Both the position numbers and the translations under genes were made by a program. A stretch of 64,000 nt of DNA. Origin: Pseudomonas sp. DTU12.3 (GTDB taxonomy: Bacteria > Pseudomonadota > Gammaproteobacteria > Pseudomonadales > Pseudomonadaceae). How positions within the stretch are numbered: position 1 is the stretch's first letter; each line of letters opens with the position of its first letter. Under the pieces are notes generated by a model. The model was not told the DNA's origin and searched no databases. It worked only from the letters and a program-made list of their open reading frames with translations. The stretch spans positions 293,501-357,500 of the forward strand of contig NZ_CP027218.1 of assembly GCF_004124275.1 (NCBI RefSeq). The letters run 5' to 3'. Positions 47,101 to 55,921 of the stretch are shown here, in pieces.

Positions 47101-47322
47101 TCAACCGCGCTTGTAGACGATTTCCTTGGAGCCACTTTCGCAGGTGCCGACGACTTTGCCGCCATTGGCGCCCTTGTCGACAATTTCCAGCGAATACCCG
47201 GAAACGCCCTTGGCATCCAGCTTCGCCGCAATCTCGCTTTTCAGCTCTTCACATGGCTTGCCGGCAGCAAACGCACCACCCGCAAGGCTCAACAAACCTA
47301 CTGCCAACATGAACTTCTTCAT
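47101..47322 (-). CDS. DUF1161 small periplasmic protein, copy 2
   Basis: A 73-residue exported protein, signal peptide ending AFA (about residue 19), then CEELKSEIAAKL, YSLEIVDK and GTCESGSKEIVYK in the same order as copy 1 at 44670. The ATG at 47322 is eight bases after a GGGAG site. Function unknown. Confidence 0.86.
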   Translation of the reverse strand: MKKFMLAVGLLSLAGGAFAAGKPCEELKSEIAAKLDAKGVSGYSLEIVDKGANGGKVVGTCESGSKEIVYKRG

Positions 47323-47449
47323 CGGTCGCACTCCCTGGTCGGATTAAAAGAGGCGGGCACCGGGGTTTGACCCGATGCAGCCACCCTGTAGCGCTTTGCC
47401 ATTCCTATGGCACTCGGCCAGCGCGCAAGTTCAGAAGCGTAGACCAAAC

Positions 47450-47665
47450 TCAGCTACTGGCAATGCGAAAACCGACTTTCAACGTCACTTGAAAGTGCGC
47501 GGCCTTGCCGTCCTTGATGTGGCCACGGGTGTCGACCACTTCAAACCACTCAAGATGCTTGATGCTCTTGTGGGCTTCGGCCAGCGCGTTGTTGATGGCG
47601 TCTTCAATGCTGCTGGGCGACGAACCGACCAGCTCGACTTTCTTGTACGTGTGATGGTCACTCAT
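47450..47665 (-). CDS. dodecin (flavin-binding)
   Basis: A 71-residue dodecin, a small protein forming hollow dodecamers that store or buffer flavins. Family features are [18 protein letters not shown], the flavin-stacking Trp in [13 protein letters not shown] (about 39-51) and a final [11 protein letters not shown] strand. The ATG at 47665 has a GGAGATCGCC ribosome site. Upstream in-frame sequence is not part of the gene. Confidence 0.93.
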   Translation of the reverse strand: MSDHHTYKKVELVGSSPSSIEDAINNALAEAHKSIKHLEWFEVVDTRGHIKDGKAAHFQVTLKVGFRIASS

Positions 47666-47822
47666 GGCGATCTCCTTGGCGTGTGGAATTGAGACTAGCA
47701 GTGAATCTGCACTGTTGATTTCGGTGACGCTGCGCAGGCGAAGTTCAGATTTTCTGCACTTTCTCAAACCGCTGAAGTCCCAACCAACACACGCCACTCA
47801 TCACCAATGCAGGAGAGCCACC

Positions 47823-48149
47823 ATGGCCAACACCTCTTTACGTAAAGCCTCGTTGCAAAGCATGGAAGCCGAGATCGAGAGTCTGCTCAAGTCGTTGGAA
47901 AGCCTGAAGGACGACGCTTCGGACGAGTCGCGCAAGACCCTCAAGGCGCTGAAAAGCAATGCTGAAAGCGCGCTGAAACATTCGCGTCATCTGCTGACCG
48001 ATGCCTATGAAGAAGTCAAAGTCAAAACCCGCGAAACCGGCATCGCCACCCGTGATTACGCGCAGGAACATCCGTGGACGACGGCCGGTGTGGCAGTCGG
48101 TGCACTGGGTCTGCTCGCGGCTTATCTGCTGTTCAAACGCGGCGAGTGA
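47823..48149 (+). CDS. DUF883 (ElaB/YqjD) membrane-anchored protein
   Basis: A 108-residue protein with a long amphipathic helical N-terminal part (about 10-80) and a C-terminal hydrophobic helix ([15 protein letters not shown], about 90-104) followed by KRGE. Relatives ElaB and YqjD attach to the inner membrane and can bind ribosomes in stationary phase. A GCAGGAGAG site precedes the ATG. Its 3' end overlaps the end of trpI by 28 bases on the other strand. Confidence 0.88.
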   Translation: MANTSLRKASLQSMEAEIESLLKSLESLKDDASDESRKTLKALKSNAESALKHSRHLLTDAYEEVKVKTRETGIATRDYAQEHPWTTAGVAVGALGLLAAYLLFKRGE

Positions 48150-49039
48150 TTGCTCTGGCGTAGCTCGTTCTTGAGCCATTGCGCCAGTTGCCGGGCGCGC
48201 CCGTCTGCGGCGCGCTTGGGTAGCCACAACGCCAGTTGCGCCGGGGTTTCACAGAAACCCCATGGCGCAACCAGGCGACCGGCCTTCAAATCTTCAGCCA
48301 CCAGCGGCTCTGGCGCGATTGCCACGCCGAGGCCTGCGACTGCTGCTTCAAGCAAATAATACAAATGCTCGAAACCTTGTCCCAACTTCAATGCTTTGGC
48401 ATCGAGGTCATTCTGCTGCGCCCAGCTTGGCCAGGCTTGGGGGCGTGAAGTGGTATGCAATAAAGGCTCATTGAGCAGCGCTGAGGCTGGCGCGATTTGC
48501 AGGCGTTGATAGCCGCTGAACAGTGGGCTTATGACCGGGCCGATGCGCTCCGCAGTCAATTCGTAAACCTGCATGTCCGCTGGCCATGGCGGCTCGGCGA
48601 ACAGTAGTAAAGCATCCAGCCCCGGTCGCCGAGGATCAAGATCGCCTTCTCCGGCCGACAGATGCAGGCGCAAGTCCGGCAGATCTGCATTCAATCGCCC
48701 CAAACGCGGAATGAACCAGCGTGCCAGCAGGCTGCCGGAGCAACCGAGGACAAACGGGGCATCCGCCGTACTTTGCGTGAGTTCTGCGCAAACGCTGCGC
48801 AACCGATCAAACGCCTCGCCACTGGCATCGCGCAAACGCATGCCGGCATCTGTGAGTTTCAAGCCGCGCCCATCCTTGACGAAAAGGCTGACGCCGAGGT
48901 GCTCTTCCAGCACTTTGAGCTGCCGGCTGACCGCACCATGGGTGACGTGCAGCTGTTCGGCGGCCTGACTGACGCTGTTCAGCCGGGCGGTGGCTTCGAA
49001 CGCACGCAAGGCGTTCAGCGGGGGAAGGTCGTGGCTCAT
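48122..49039 (-). CDS. trpI: LysR-type activator of trpBA
   Basis: Activates trpBA in response to indole-3-glycerol phosphate. The 305-residue protein has an N-terminal helix-turn-helix ([20 protein letters not shown], about 8-27, then [10 protein letters not shown]) and a LysR effector domain ([25 protein letters not shown]). It closely resembles P. aeruginosa TrpI and is divergent from trpB, as in that species. Confidence 0.95.
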   Translation of the reverse strand: MSHDLPPLNALRAFEATARLNSVSQAAEQLHVTHGAVSRQLKVLEEHLGVSLFVKDGRGLKLTDAGMRLRDASGEAFDRLRSVCAELTQSTADAPFVLGCSGSLLARWFIPRLGRLNADLPDLRLHLSAGEGDLDPRRPGLDALLLFAEPPWPADMQVYELTAERIGPVISPLFSGYQRLQIAPASALLNEPLLHTTSRPQAWPSWAQQNDLDAKALKLGQGFEHLYYLLEAAVAGLGVAIAPEPLVAEDLKAGRLVAPWGFCETPAQLALWLPKRAADGRARQLAQWLKNELRQSNHSPRLNSR

Positions 49040-49045
49040 GATATC

Positions 49046-49062
49046 TGTGAGTTTTCCTGACA
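49046..49062. promoter_or_regulatory. TrpI binding site
   Basis: TGTGAG-TTTTC-CTGACA matches the TrpI site pattern TGTGAG-N5-CTCACA with two mismatches. It is seven bases before the trpI start, in the 114-base trpI/trpB gap, and fits TrpI binding that activates trpB and represses trpI. Confidence 0.6.
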
Positions 49063-49108
49063 GGTTGTGGCGATCTTATCGGTTTTCAGCCTGGATCGTC
49101 AGGGGTAG

Positions 49109-50385
<1,277 letters not shown>

Positions 50386-50386
<1 letters not shown>

Positions 50387-51198
50387 TGAGCCGCCTGCAA
50401 ACGCGTTTTGCCGACCTCAAAAAACAGAACCGCGCGGCGCTGGTGACCTTCGTCACCGCCGGTGATCCGGACTACGACACCTCGCTGGCGATTCTCAGAG
50501 GTTTGCCGGTTGCCGGCGCCGACGTGATCGAATTGGGCATGCCGTTCACCGACCCGATGGCCGACGGCCCGGCGATTCAACTGGCGAACATTCGTGCCTT
50601 GGGCGCCAAGCAGAACTTGGTGAAAACCTTGCAAATGGTTCGCGAGTTCCGCGAAGGCAACGGCGACACGCCGCTGGTGCTGATGGGCTACTTCAACCCG
50701 ATTCACATGTATGGCGTTGAGCGCTTCATCGCTGACGCGAAAGAGGCCGGCGTTGACGGTCTGATCGTGGTCGACATGCCGCCTGAGCACAATTCTGAGT
50801 TGTGCGACCCGGCGCAGGCTGCCGGTCTGGACTTCATTCGCCTGACCACGCCGACCACTGACGATGCGCGCCTGCCGAAAGTGCTCAACGGCAGTTCCGG
50901 TTTCGTTTACTACGTGTCGGTGGCCGGTGTGACCGGTGCTGGCGCCGCAACGCTGGAGCATGTCGAAGAGGCGGTCACTCGTCTGCGTCGTCATACCGAT
51001 CTGCCGATCAGCATCGGGTTCGGCATCCGCACGCCGGAGCAGGCAGCGGCCATCGCGCGTCTGGCCGACGGTGTGGTGGTGGGCTCGGCGTTGATCGATC
51101 ATATCGCCAATGCAACGACGCCAGCTCAGGCCATCGACGGCGTGTTGAGCCTGTGCTCGGCACTCTCCGAAGGCGTGCGTAAGGCCCGTGTCAGCTGA
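50386..51198 (+). CDS. trpA: tryptophan synthase alpha chain
   Basis: Cleaves indole-3-glycerol phosphate to indole and glyceraldehyde 3-phosphate. The 270-residue TIM barrel has catalytic Glu in [16 protein letters not shown] (about 50) and Asp in the same block (about 61), then [10 protein letters not shown]. Its start overlaps the trpB stop; a good terminator follows. Control is through TrpI rather than attenuation. Confidence 0.96.
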
Positions 51199-51260
51199 AG
51201 GTAAAGTTCCTGATACAGAGGAATTAGCGCCTCGCGGCACAGACTAAATGAGCAAGACCG

Positions 51261-51294
51261 AGGGCTTCAGAACATCGTTCTGAGGCCCTTTTTG
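51261..51294 (+). terminator. rho-independent terminator of trpBA
   Basis: Stem GGGCTTCAGAAC/GTTCTGAGGCCC with a short loop and a run of five T, 60 bases past trpA. Confidence 0.9.
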
Positions 51295-51320
51295 CTGTTT
51301 GTGCCGTGAGGAAAGACCCG

Positions 51321-51776
51321 ATGAAAATGCCGAAACGTCTGATTGCCGGACTGGGTGTGTTGATGATCAGCGCGACCCCGCTGCTGGCCAGCGCCGATCC
51401 GCGCGATGATCACGACCACGGCGGCCCGCAGCAGGGCCAGTACAACAATCATGGTAATGACCATCGCGACGATCACCGTGGCCCGCCTAACGATCACCGT
51501 GGCGGCCCGCCACCGCACGACTTCGGCCCGGTGCGCCAGACCATTCGCGACAATCATGGCTACTTTGTACGCGGAGCGCCGCCGCCTCCGGGGATTCATC
51601 TGGAGCGAGGCCGACCGTTGCCGCACGGGTATTACGGCGAGCGTCTGGACAATCGCGCGTTGGGTCGTTTGCCGGTGTATCCGGGTTACGAGTGGCGCCG
51701 TGCCGGGGGCGATATCGTGCTGATCGCGGTGGGCAGCGGGATCGTCTACGAAATTCTGGATGGTGTCCTCTATTGA
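51321..51776 (+). CDS. RcnB/CigR-like periplasmic protein
   Basis: A 151-residue exported protein with a signal peptide ending ASA (about residue 25). The mature N terminus is rich in His, Asp, Gly and Pro (DDHDHGG, DHRDDHRGPP, about 28-66), which could bind metals. The C-terminal part carries the RcnB-type repeat (GYYGERLDNRALGRLPVYPGYEWRR) and a final hydrophobic segment. Relatives include RcnB (nickel/cobalt homeostasis) and CigR of Salmonella. Its own function is inferred only. Start ATG 51321 follows GAGGAAAG. Confidence 0.78.
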   Translation: MKMPKRLIAGLGVLMISATPLLASADPRDDHDHGGPQQGQYNNHGNDHRDDHRGPPNDHRGGPPPHDFGPVRQTIRDNHGYFVRGAPPPPGIHLERGRPLPHGYYGERLDNRALGRLPVYPGYEWRRAGGDIVLIAVGSGIVYEILDGVLY

Positions 51777-51790
51777 TCTGACACACATCA

Positions 51791-51927
51791 CCTGTGGCGA
51801 GGGGATTTATCCCCGTTCGGCTGCGCAGCAGTCGCAGTTCAGCGGACGCGGTTTATCTGATTGACCGGGTTCGCTGATTTTGGGGCCGCTTCGCGACCCA
51901 ACGGGGATGAATCTCCTCGCCACAAGG
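51791..51927. repeat. REP-like inverted repeat (TGTGGCGAGGGGATTTATCCCC type)
   Basis: Arms at 51791-51825 and 51892-51927 (TTGTGGCGAGGAGATTCATCCCC on the minus strand) around about 66 bases. A different Pseudomonas repeat family from the others in the window; it separates convergent genes. Confidence 0.85.
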
Positions 51928-51946
51928 TATGCAATCAGGCTCAGTC

Positions 51947-53908
51947 TCAGGGGAGTTCCAGGCCGCCCGAGGCCTTATGCAATTTGCGCAAATGCGCGCC
52001 AATCTGCTTCACGTTCTCCTCACTCGCGGCAATCTCCGCAGCGCGCTTGGGCTCCAGCAACTTACGCACTTCTGCGTCCAGATCCCCGGAAAGCACCAGC
52101 AACTTCTTCTGCCGCTGGCTGCTCTCGTCTTCCAGTCGCTTGAATTCGCTCGGTTGCGGTAAACCGTAACCACGGCTATCGAGCAACTCTGCCGGGCGAC
52201 TGAGGAACCCACTGTTGGCGAGGATTTCCTGCAGGGTCGCGTTGGCCTTGTCCATGCCGCCGTTTTCCAGCTCGCGCGCGCCGAGGTAGCGTTGCTTGAC
52301 CTCGTCCTGTGCCAGCAGCAATTGGCGCCGGTAACTGGCCTGCTCCAGCAACAGCAATGCCGCACTGGTGCGCAGATCCGCACGTTCGAACCACTCGCGG
52401 CGTTCTTCGGCCTTCAGCGATAGCCATTCCTCGACGGTGGTCTGTTTGATCGGCAGTTGCTTCTTCAATACATCGAACATTGCTTGATAGCGATCGCGGA
52501 ACGAGTCGAAGCGATAACCCAGGCGCAGCGCTTCTTTCGGATCATCCAACACGCTGGTGTCCGCCAGACCACGGCCCTTCATAACTTCCAGCAAGCCGTT
52601 GGGCATGATGCTGTCCAGTCCGACGAACTGGCTGTTGTCACTGCCGCTGCGCAACAGCTTCAGACCTTCTACCGCGCAGTTGTTGGAGAGGAAGAAGTAG
52701 TTGCCGTCGTAGCTCCAGTGCATCTCTGCCGCGTGCTCGACCACGCCTTCGATCTCATCGCGTGACAGGTTCAGCGGCACCGAGGCGAGGCTGCGCAGTT
52801 CGGTCTTGGTGTATTCGTCGATGACTTGAGCCAATGGCAGGACGAATAGCCGCGACGGGTATTTGCCGACCAGTCCGTCCCAACTCGACAACTGCACATC
52901 GCCGACAAACGCGCGATACGACAACACCAGATGCTGATCCAGATCGAGCCGGCAATCCGGGCCACGCGGACGCCCTGGCGCGCAGATCACCAGACGCAAC
53001 ATGCTGTGGCCCCAACGGCTGACCCAGTTCTGATTGGCCTCGGCCAGCAGGTAATCAACGGCGTAGACCCGCTCCGGATCGACTTGTCCCAGGGGTTGCT
53101 TGGCAAAGTCGTTGCCCGCGTTCAAAAACGCGAAGGTCTTGCTGCAAGTGTCCTTGGCCGTCGGCGCCCAGCCAAAGTGTTGCTGGTAATAGCGATACAG
53201 CGCCGGACGTCGGCAGGCGTAGCTCGGGTCGAGGAGGAAATACTCCATGTTGACCGCGACGAACTCCTTCGGGCTGGAGATCTCGTACAAATCCGGGCTG
53301 CGGGCGATCTGTCGGTTGTGTTGCTCGCGCTCGCCCCGGCGACCGACGTATTGCTGCCAACCGGCGAGGTCGAGCAGGCGCGGGTCATCGCTGAGGGTGA
53401 AGCGCCGGCCGTTCTGGCCACGGCATTCATCGGGGATGCCAATCAGCCCGGCGCTGTTGAAGCGGCGTGTGCAGCGCTGGATCAGCGTGCGCTCGGCGTC
53501 CGGCCACAAGCGCGCGCGGTCATAAATGTGGGTGATTTCGTGCAGCACCGTGGCCAGCAGTTCTTGCCGAACCGTGCCGTGGGGGCGATTGGTTTTTTCT
53601 TTGGCGGCGCTGCCGTCGGTAAGACCGGCGAGCAGTTTGCGGTTCAGATCGAGTTCAGAGACCAGCGTGGCCTGACCGTAGGCATTGCCCGGCATGTCGT
53701 CGGTCCAGCCGACATCGATGCGCCGATCCAGCCGCTCGATAAAACTCGGCGGCAGCTTCTGCATGGCCTCATCGATCAACGCCTGACTGGCCTGTTGTTG
53801 GGCGGGGCTCAGACCGGCGGTCTTGAGCCGTAATTGCAGGCTGGCGTGGGCGCTGTTGCCAAGCAGCAACAACGCCCCGGCCAGCAGCCAGGTGCCGAGT
53901 GACTTCAC
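51947..53908 (-). CDS. DUF4105 domain protein
   Basis: A 653-residue exported protein: signal peptide to about residue 22, an N-terminal domain with the metallopeptidase-like HEITH (123-127), and a central DUF4105 domain (about 290-450, with SRWGHSMLRLVIC near 295 and LSNNCAVEGLKLL near 410). The C-terminal third is helical (about 480-653). DUF4105 is found in envelope proteins of unknown role; the WGHSMLR/NNC pair recalls NlpC/P60-like Cys-His sites. The start overlaps the preceding DUF2388 stop by four bases. Confidence 0.85.
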   Translation of the reverse strand: MKSLGTWLLAGALLLLGNSAHASLQLRLKTAGLSPAQQQASQALIDEAMQKLPPSFIERLDRRIDVGWTDDMPGNAYGQATLVSELDLNRKLLAGLTDGSAAKEKTNRPHGTVRQELLATVLHEITHIYDRARLWPDAERTLIQRCTRRFNSAGLIGIPDECRGQNGRRFTLSDDPRLLDLAGWQQYVGRRGEREQHNRQIARSPDLYEISSPKEFVAVNMEYFLLDPSYACRRPALYRYYQQHFGWAPTAKDTCSKTFAFLNAGNDFAKQPLGQVDPERVYAVDYLLAEANQNWVSRWGHSMLRLVICAPGRPRGPDCRLDLDQHLVLSYRAFVGDVQLSSWDGLVGKYPSRLFVLPLAQVIDEYTKTELRSLASVPLNLSRDEIEGVVEHAAEMHWSYDGNYFFLSNNCAVEGLKLLRSGSDNSQFVGLDSIMPNGLLEVMKGRGLADTSVLDDPKEALRLGYRFDSFRDRYQAMFDVLKKQLPIKQTTVEEWLSLKAEERREWFERADLRTSAALLLLEQASYRRQLLLAQDEVKQRYLGARELENGGMDKANATLQEILANSGFLSRPAELLDSRGYGLPQPSEFKRLEDESSQRQKKLLVLSGDLDAEVRKLLEPKRAAEIAASEENVKQIGAHLRKLHKASGGLELP

Positions 53909-54225
53909 AGTGCGAGGATGGCTTCGGCGAGTACCTGATCACTGGCGTCGCGCGCTTCCGGCACGCGCGTGCGCAAGGTGTTGAGTGCGGCTTCAAGATG
54001 CGCGCCACGGATATCGCCGTTGGTGGCGACGAAACTGGCGGCGTCGTCGTGGGCTTCGCGGATGATCTTCGAGTCGCGAATCGAGGTGGTGGTGTCGGAA
54101 GTGAAATCGATGGTGCGCTGGGAGGCACGAACGATGATGTTACTGGTGGCTACCAGGGTGTGCGCCTGGGCCACGTCGGCCAACAAAAACAGGCCAAGGG
54201 CGGCAGCAATCAGCGGGCTACGCAT
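53905..54225 (-). CDS. DUF2388 protein, copy 3
   Basis: A 106-residue exported protein with a signal peptide (ending AQA, about residue 21) and the DUF2388 core: TSNIIVRASQRTIDFTSDTTTS, DAASFVATNGDIRGAHLEAAL and a final LAEAILAL. Third of three tandem paralogues; its stop overlaps the start of the DUF4105 gene, so the two are translationally coupled. Function unknown. Confidence 0.87.
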   Translation of the reverse strand: MRSPLIAAALGLFLLADVAQAHTLVATSNIIVRASQRTIDFTSDTTTSIRDSKIIREAHDDAASFVATNGDIRGAHLEAALNTLRTRVPEARDASDQVLAEAILAL

Positions 54226-54266
54226 GGAACGACTCCGGAGGGAAAGATGACCAGGGACTGGGATAA

Positions 54267-54584
54267 CTATTGGACGAGAATTGCCTCTGCCAGTTCAAGG
54301 TCGCTGACATGAAGTTTCGGCCGGGTTGTACGCAGGTAATGCAGCGCCGATTCCAGCCGGGCGCCTCGCCATTCACCCTCCGTGGCCACAAATGCTGCCG
54401 CGTCATCATGGGCGGCGAGCAACAGTTTACGGTCGAAAGGCGCTGAAGACACCATGCTGGTGGCGTAGCCGCTGACGACAGTGCCTTGTGTCGACGCATT
54501 GAAAGCATCAAAGGCATCGACCGACGTCGCCCAGCAGGCGGTGAACAATAAGGAAGGGATCAGCAGATTTGGAAGAAAGCGCAT
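54267..54584 (-). CDS. DUF2388 protein, copy 2
   Basis: A 105-residue paralogue from ATG 54584: hydrophobic signal segment (about 5-23), then STQGTVVSGYATSMV, DAAAFVATEGEWRGARLESAL and LAEAILVQ. It is the most diverged copy in the N-terminal half of the core (SSAPFDRKLLLAA instead of the DVTSS/DTTTS stretch). Confidence 0.85.
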   Translation of the reverse strand: MRFLPNLLIPSLLFTACWATSVDAFDAFNASTQGTVVSGYATSMVSSAPFDRKLLLAAHDDAAAFVATEGEWRGARLESALHYLRTTRPKLHVSDLELAEAILVQ

Positions 54585-54692
54585 TGGACTCGGTAACTGT
54601 TGGCGAACCCAAAGGCTAGCGCAATGCCCGGGCCAGAGCCAGCGCCGAAACATCGGGACACGCCTGGCGTGTCCCGCAATGCTTTGCAGCCT

Positions 54693-55010
54693 TTAGATCG
54701 TCAGGATGGCCTGAGCCAGCTGTGCATCAGTCGCTTGCAGCTGTGGTGCCTGGTGACGGATATGGTCCAGTGCGCTTTCCAGCTTCACGCCACGAATCTC
54801 GCCTTCGCTGGCAACGAAGCTGGCGGCGTCATCACGGGCAGCCAGAACGATTTTGTCGTCACGGAAGGACGAGGTAACGTCGGAAGTAGCGTCAGAGGAA
54901 GACTTCAATGCGCCAACCACGGCATCGGTGGTGACGATGAAACTGGTGGCGCTGGCGTTGGCAGCCACGGCCAGCAGGGCGGCAGCGCTGAGCAGACGAA
55001 GACGGGACAT
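54693..55010 (-). CDS. DUF2388 protein, copy 1
   Basis: A 105-residue exported paralogue from ATG 55010, signal peptide ending ASA (about residue 21), then TTDAVVGALKSSSDATSDVT, DDAASFVASEGEIRGVKLESAL and LAQAILTI. First gene of the likely DUF2388 x3-DUF4105 transcript. A GGAG site lies upstream. Confidence 0.87.
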   Translation of the reverse strand: MSRLRLLSAAALLAVAANASATSFIVTTDAVVGALKSSSDATSDVTSSFRDDKIVLAARDDAASFVASEGEIRGVKLESALDHIRHQAPQLQATDAQLAQAILTI

Positions 55011-55151
55011 AGGGTAACTCCTGTGGATAAACCGTATTGAGAGGTGGCTCGGTATCTGAGGAGTCAGACGCCTGTTGCGCATCATTCGCCACGTTCTGCG
55101 TGGATACTAGGCTTACATTCGAACGCCAAACCAGCATCCAGACGAAAAACC

Positions 55152-55228
55152 GTAGGAGCTGCCGGAGGCTGCGATCTTTTGCTTAGAATTTTCAAGATCA
55201 AAAGATCGCAGCCTTCGGCAGCTCCTAC
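55152..55228. repeat. REP palindrome pair (GGAGCTGCCGGAGGCTGCGATC type)
   Basis: Near-perfect 30-base arms at 55152-55181 and 55199-55228. Same family as 14271 and 29694. Confidence 0.9.
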
Positions 55229-55292
55229 AATTGTTATGGTCTAATTTAAATTTATGTGAACTGTACTGGTTTGGCTTTTTAAAGGCCAAAAC

Positions 55293-55331
55293 GACAAAAC
55301 CCGTCGTGGTTTCCCACGACGGGTTTTGTTT
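55293..55331 (-). terminator. strong rho-independent terminator of the DUF1127 gene
   Basis: Stem ACAAAACCCGTCGTGG paired with CCACGACGGGTTTTGT, T runs on both sides, 54 bases past the DUF1127 stop on the minus strand. It should work in both directions. Confidence 0.9.
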
Positions 55332-55384
55332 GTTCAATTCGGGTTGCTGGCGGTGGGTCTAACGACCAGAGCCAGCGACGCTAC

Positions 55385-55600
55385 TTAGCGCCAGAACGGC
55401 TTGCTCAGCTCTTCGTAGCGTTGTGCTTCGCTGATACCGGCATCAGCCAGCAGACGCGAATCCAGACGAGCCAGTTGATGGCGGCTGGAGATGCGGCGCT
55501 GCCACAACATCAGGTTGGCGAGAACGCGCAAAGGCATGGAAGCCTGGTTTTTTGCAGCTTTGTCTTCGAAGAACAGTTCGGAACTGAGTGTACGTTCCAT
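55385..55600 (-). CDS. DUF1127 small protein
   Basis: A 71-residue basic protein with the DUF1127 (YjiS-like) motif in its C-terminal half: LMLWQRRISSRHQLARLDSR and LLADAGISEAQRYEE (about 30-66). In other bacteria short DUF1127 proteins affect phosphate, carbon or RNA metabolism; the role here is unknown. The ATG at 55600 is nine bases from GGAAGG, while ATG 55609 would abut it. Confidence 0.88.
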   Translation of the reverse strand: MERTLSSELFFEDKAAKNQASMPLRVLANLMLWQRRISSRHQLARLDSRLLADAGISEAQRYEELSKPFWR

Positions 55601-55609
55601 GGTTGACAT

Positions 55610-55921
55610 CCTTCCGCTTGTGGCGGGATCAGGTAGTGGTTTGACTGGTGCCCATGATCCTCTCGTTTGCCTAGTCTCTCTAGATACAGTTCAACTGTAT
55701 TGTGAGTGACCAGTTAACTGTTTATACGGGGTGTACGGGTCAAAATTGGGCAAACTGTACCTGTCCGCACTCAAGTGGTGCGTTTTGGCTTGATTAGTCC
55801 GAAAAGGTAGGCAAATGCCGTAGGAAACGACCAGTACAGCAGTACAGTTTTTGTCGTTCTGAAAGCTTGCGAGATTCCGCTGACGCAAACTGTGTTTGCA
55901 TCAGCAGTTTATCTGTGTGAA
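55610..55921. other. regulatory-looking intergenic region with CTGTA/TACAG repeats
   Basis: 312 bases without a gene between two minus-strand genes. It holds the perfect palindrome ATACAGTTCAACTGTAT at 55684-55700, the palindrome CAGTTAACTG at 55711-55720, CTGTAC at 55755-55760, and two direct GTACAG copies at 55834 and 55842. These look like operator half-sites for a dimeric regulator of the DUF1127 gene, but the regulator is not identified. Confidence 0.55.
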
